Of a stretch of DNA of 17,430 bases, positions 16,211 to 17,430 are shown piece after piece; positions within the stretch are counted from its first letter, which is position 1, and each line of letters starts with the position of its first letter. This DNA is from Desulfuromonas sp. GTDB lineage: Bacteria > Desulfobacterota > Desulfuromonadia > Desulfuromonadales > SZUA-401. The stretch is from NCBI GenBank assembly GCA_002869605.1, contig PKUI01000106.1, positions 1 through 17,430 of the forward strand, given 5' to 3'. Made by a program: the position numbers and the translations under genes. The notes under the pieces are model-generated. The model searched no databases and was not told the DNA's origin. It saw only the letters and a program-made list of their open reading frames with translations.

Positions 16211-17430
16211 TTAACGGTAATGAATTACCGGTTCGCGCTTCGGTTTGGGGGCTGAGGCGGAGCGTTTTTTCGGTGCATACGGTTTGCCCTGACCGCCCTT
16301 CCAGTTTCCCTGCGCCGGTTTCTGTCCCGTCCGCTTGCCCTGGAAGCCCTTCTTGCCGCGTGCGGGTCCCGGGCGGCTGTCGAGCTTCTGGGTCGGCTCG
16401 TAGCCGGGAATCTCGTAGCGCGGCAGGGTCTTGCCGATCAGGCGCTGGATGCGCTGCAACGCAGGAGCGTCACTGCGCGAGACGAAGGAGATCGCCACAC
16501 CCGAAGCGCCGGCGCGGCCGGTGCGGCCGATACGGTGGACGTAGTCTTCAGCGAATTTGGGGAGGTCGAAGTTGATGACGTGACTGATGGTGCTGACGTC
16601 AATGCCCCGGGCGGCGACGTCGGTGGCGACCAGCAGCTTGACCTTGCCCTGGCGTACGTCGCGCAGGGTGCGGTTGCGCGCCCCTTGCGTCATGTCGCCA
16701 TGCAGCGCAGCGGCGCGGTGTCCCTGCCCCTTGAGCTCCTTGGCGAGGCTGTCGGCATCGCGCTTGGTGGCCGAGAAGATGATCGCCTGGCGCAGGCCAT
16801 CTTCACCAACCAGGTGGTTGAGCATGCGCTGTTTGTGGCTGAGGTTGTCGGCGACGTGCAGACGCTGCTCGATGTTGGCCGCGGTGGTTTCCTTGGCGGC
16901 GATGGAGATCCGCACCGGTTTGCGCAGCGATTTCATTGCCAGCGTTTCCATGGTGCGATTCAGGGTGGCGGTAAACATCATGGTCTGGCGCTCGGCAGGC
17001 ACCGCCTTGGTGACTTTCTCGATATCTTCCTTGAAGCCCATATCGAGCATGCGATCGGCCTCGTCGAGCACCAGGATTTCAACCCGCGAGAGGTCGATAC
17101 TGCCGCGTTCGAGGTGGTCTATCAAGCGTCCCGGGGTGGCAACGGCCAAATCGAGTGGCGCCGACAGGGCACGGAACTGGTCGCGGTAGGAGCTGCCGCC
17201 GAGGATCGAAGTGCTGCGCACGCGCAGGAAGCGGCCGTAGGTGCGGGTGGCGTCGGTGATCTGGGCGGCCAGTTCGCGGGTCGGGGTCAGCACCAGCACG
17301 CGCGGTGCGCCCTTGGGTCCCTTTTTAAAGTTGCTGAGGCGCTCCAGCGCCGGGAGCATGAAGGCGGCGGTTTTGCCGGTGCCGGTCTGGGCGGTAGCGA
17401 GCACGTCCTGACCGGAGAGGGCCGCGGGGA
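16211..17430 (-). CDS. DEAD-box ATP-dependent RNA helicase, RhlE type, N-terminus beyond window edge
   Basis: The frame is open from the window edge to the stop at 16213-16211, giving about 406 residues; the first helicase motif region (Q motif) lies outside. Visible motifs in order are AQTGTGKT (I, ATP binding), PTRELA (Ia), TPGRLIDH (Ib), LVLDEADRMLD (II), TATL (III, where SAT is usual), then ARGIDV (V) and HRIGRTGRAG (VI). The C-terminal tail of about 70 residues is rich in Lys, Arg, Gly and Gln (SRPGPARGKKGFQGKRTGQ...), typical of RhlE-like RNA-binding tails. Such enzymes unwind short RNA duplexes in ribosome assembly and mRNA turnover. A GTG at 17404 is internal to motif I and is not the true start. 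Confidence 0.93.
   Translation of the reverse strand, partial: PAALSGQDVLATAQTGTGKTAAFMLPALERLSNFKKGPKGAPRVLVLTPTRELAAQITDATRTYGRFLRVRSTSILGGSSYRDQFRALSAPLDLAVATPGRLIDHLERGSIDLSRVEILVLDEADRMLDMGFKEDIEKVTKAVPAERQTMMFTATLNRTMETLAMKSLRKPVRISIAAKETTAANIEQRLHVADNLSHKQRMLNHLVGEDGLRQAIIFSATKRDADSLAKELKGQGHRAAALHGDMTQGARNRTLRDVRQGKVKLLVATDVAARGIDVSTISHVINFDLPKFAEDYVHRIGRTGRAGASGVAISFVSRSDAPALQRIQRLIGKTLPRYEIPGYEPTQKLDSRPGPARGKKGFQGKRTGQKPAQGNWKGGQGKPYAPKKRSASAPKPKREPVIHYR

Overview
The window is a densely coded, GC-rich piece of a Gram-negative bacterial chromosome. The mix of genes suggests a proteobacterium: a two-gene NADPH-type glutamate synthase, very small Cys-rich zinc-ribbon-like proteins, an ArsJ/GAPDH arsenic module and a RhlE-type helicase. 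My best guess is the Desulfuromonadales (Geobacter/Desulfuromonas relatives). The small Cys-rich proteins and the two-repeat protein at 10384-10770 resemble proteins I remember from that group. This placement is memory-based and a gammaproteobacterium is not excluded. No rRNA, tRNA, CRISPR array or phage gene was seen.

Left block (1-10156, all minus strand, so transcribed from 10156 towards 1). A sigma70-type promoter at 10198-10226 drives gltB (glutamate synthase large subunit). gltD (small subunit) lies 514 bp further downstream. The gap between them holds an AT-richer gene for a GxxExxY-family PD-(D/E)xK-like protein, bracketed by short inverted repeats built from an 8-bp unit; it looks like an inserted cassette. 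Below gltD, closely spaced genes encode an alpha/beta-hydrolase fused to an OsmC domain, two paralogous Cys-rich mini-proteins, an exported intradiol-dioxygenase-like protein, a VOC/glyoxalase-fold protein, and a divergent ADP-ribosylglycohydrolase-fold protein cut by the window edge. Several of these fit detoxification or redox stress, but their joint role is inference.

Middle (10157-11525). A divergent promoter region separates gltB from a small plus-strand gene of unknown function (10384-10770), which ends in a clear rho-independent terminator. A 432-bp non-coding element follows (10871-11302). It has imperfect terminal inverted repeats of about 36 bp, a 13-bp-stem hairpin near each end and further internal hairpins, and it looks like a repeat or MITE-type element. 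The 223 bp after it hold only a small inverted repeat.

Right block (11526-17430). A plus-strand MFS transporter gene converges on a three-gene minus-strand arsenic operon, and the stop codons of the two facing genes overlap in the tetranucleotide TTAA. The operon order is GAPDH, arsJ, acr3. By established knowledge, the GAPDH forms 1-arseno-3-phosphoglycerate from arsenate, ArsJ exports it, and ACR3 exports arsenite. No arsR or arsC is present in the window. Upstream is a strong terminator for a DEAD-box RNA helicase gene of RhlE type, whose N-terminal part lies beyond the right edge.
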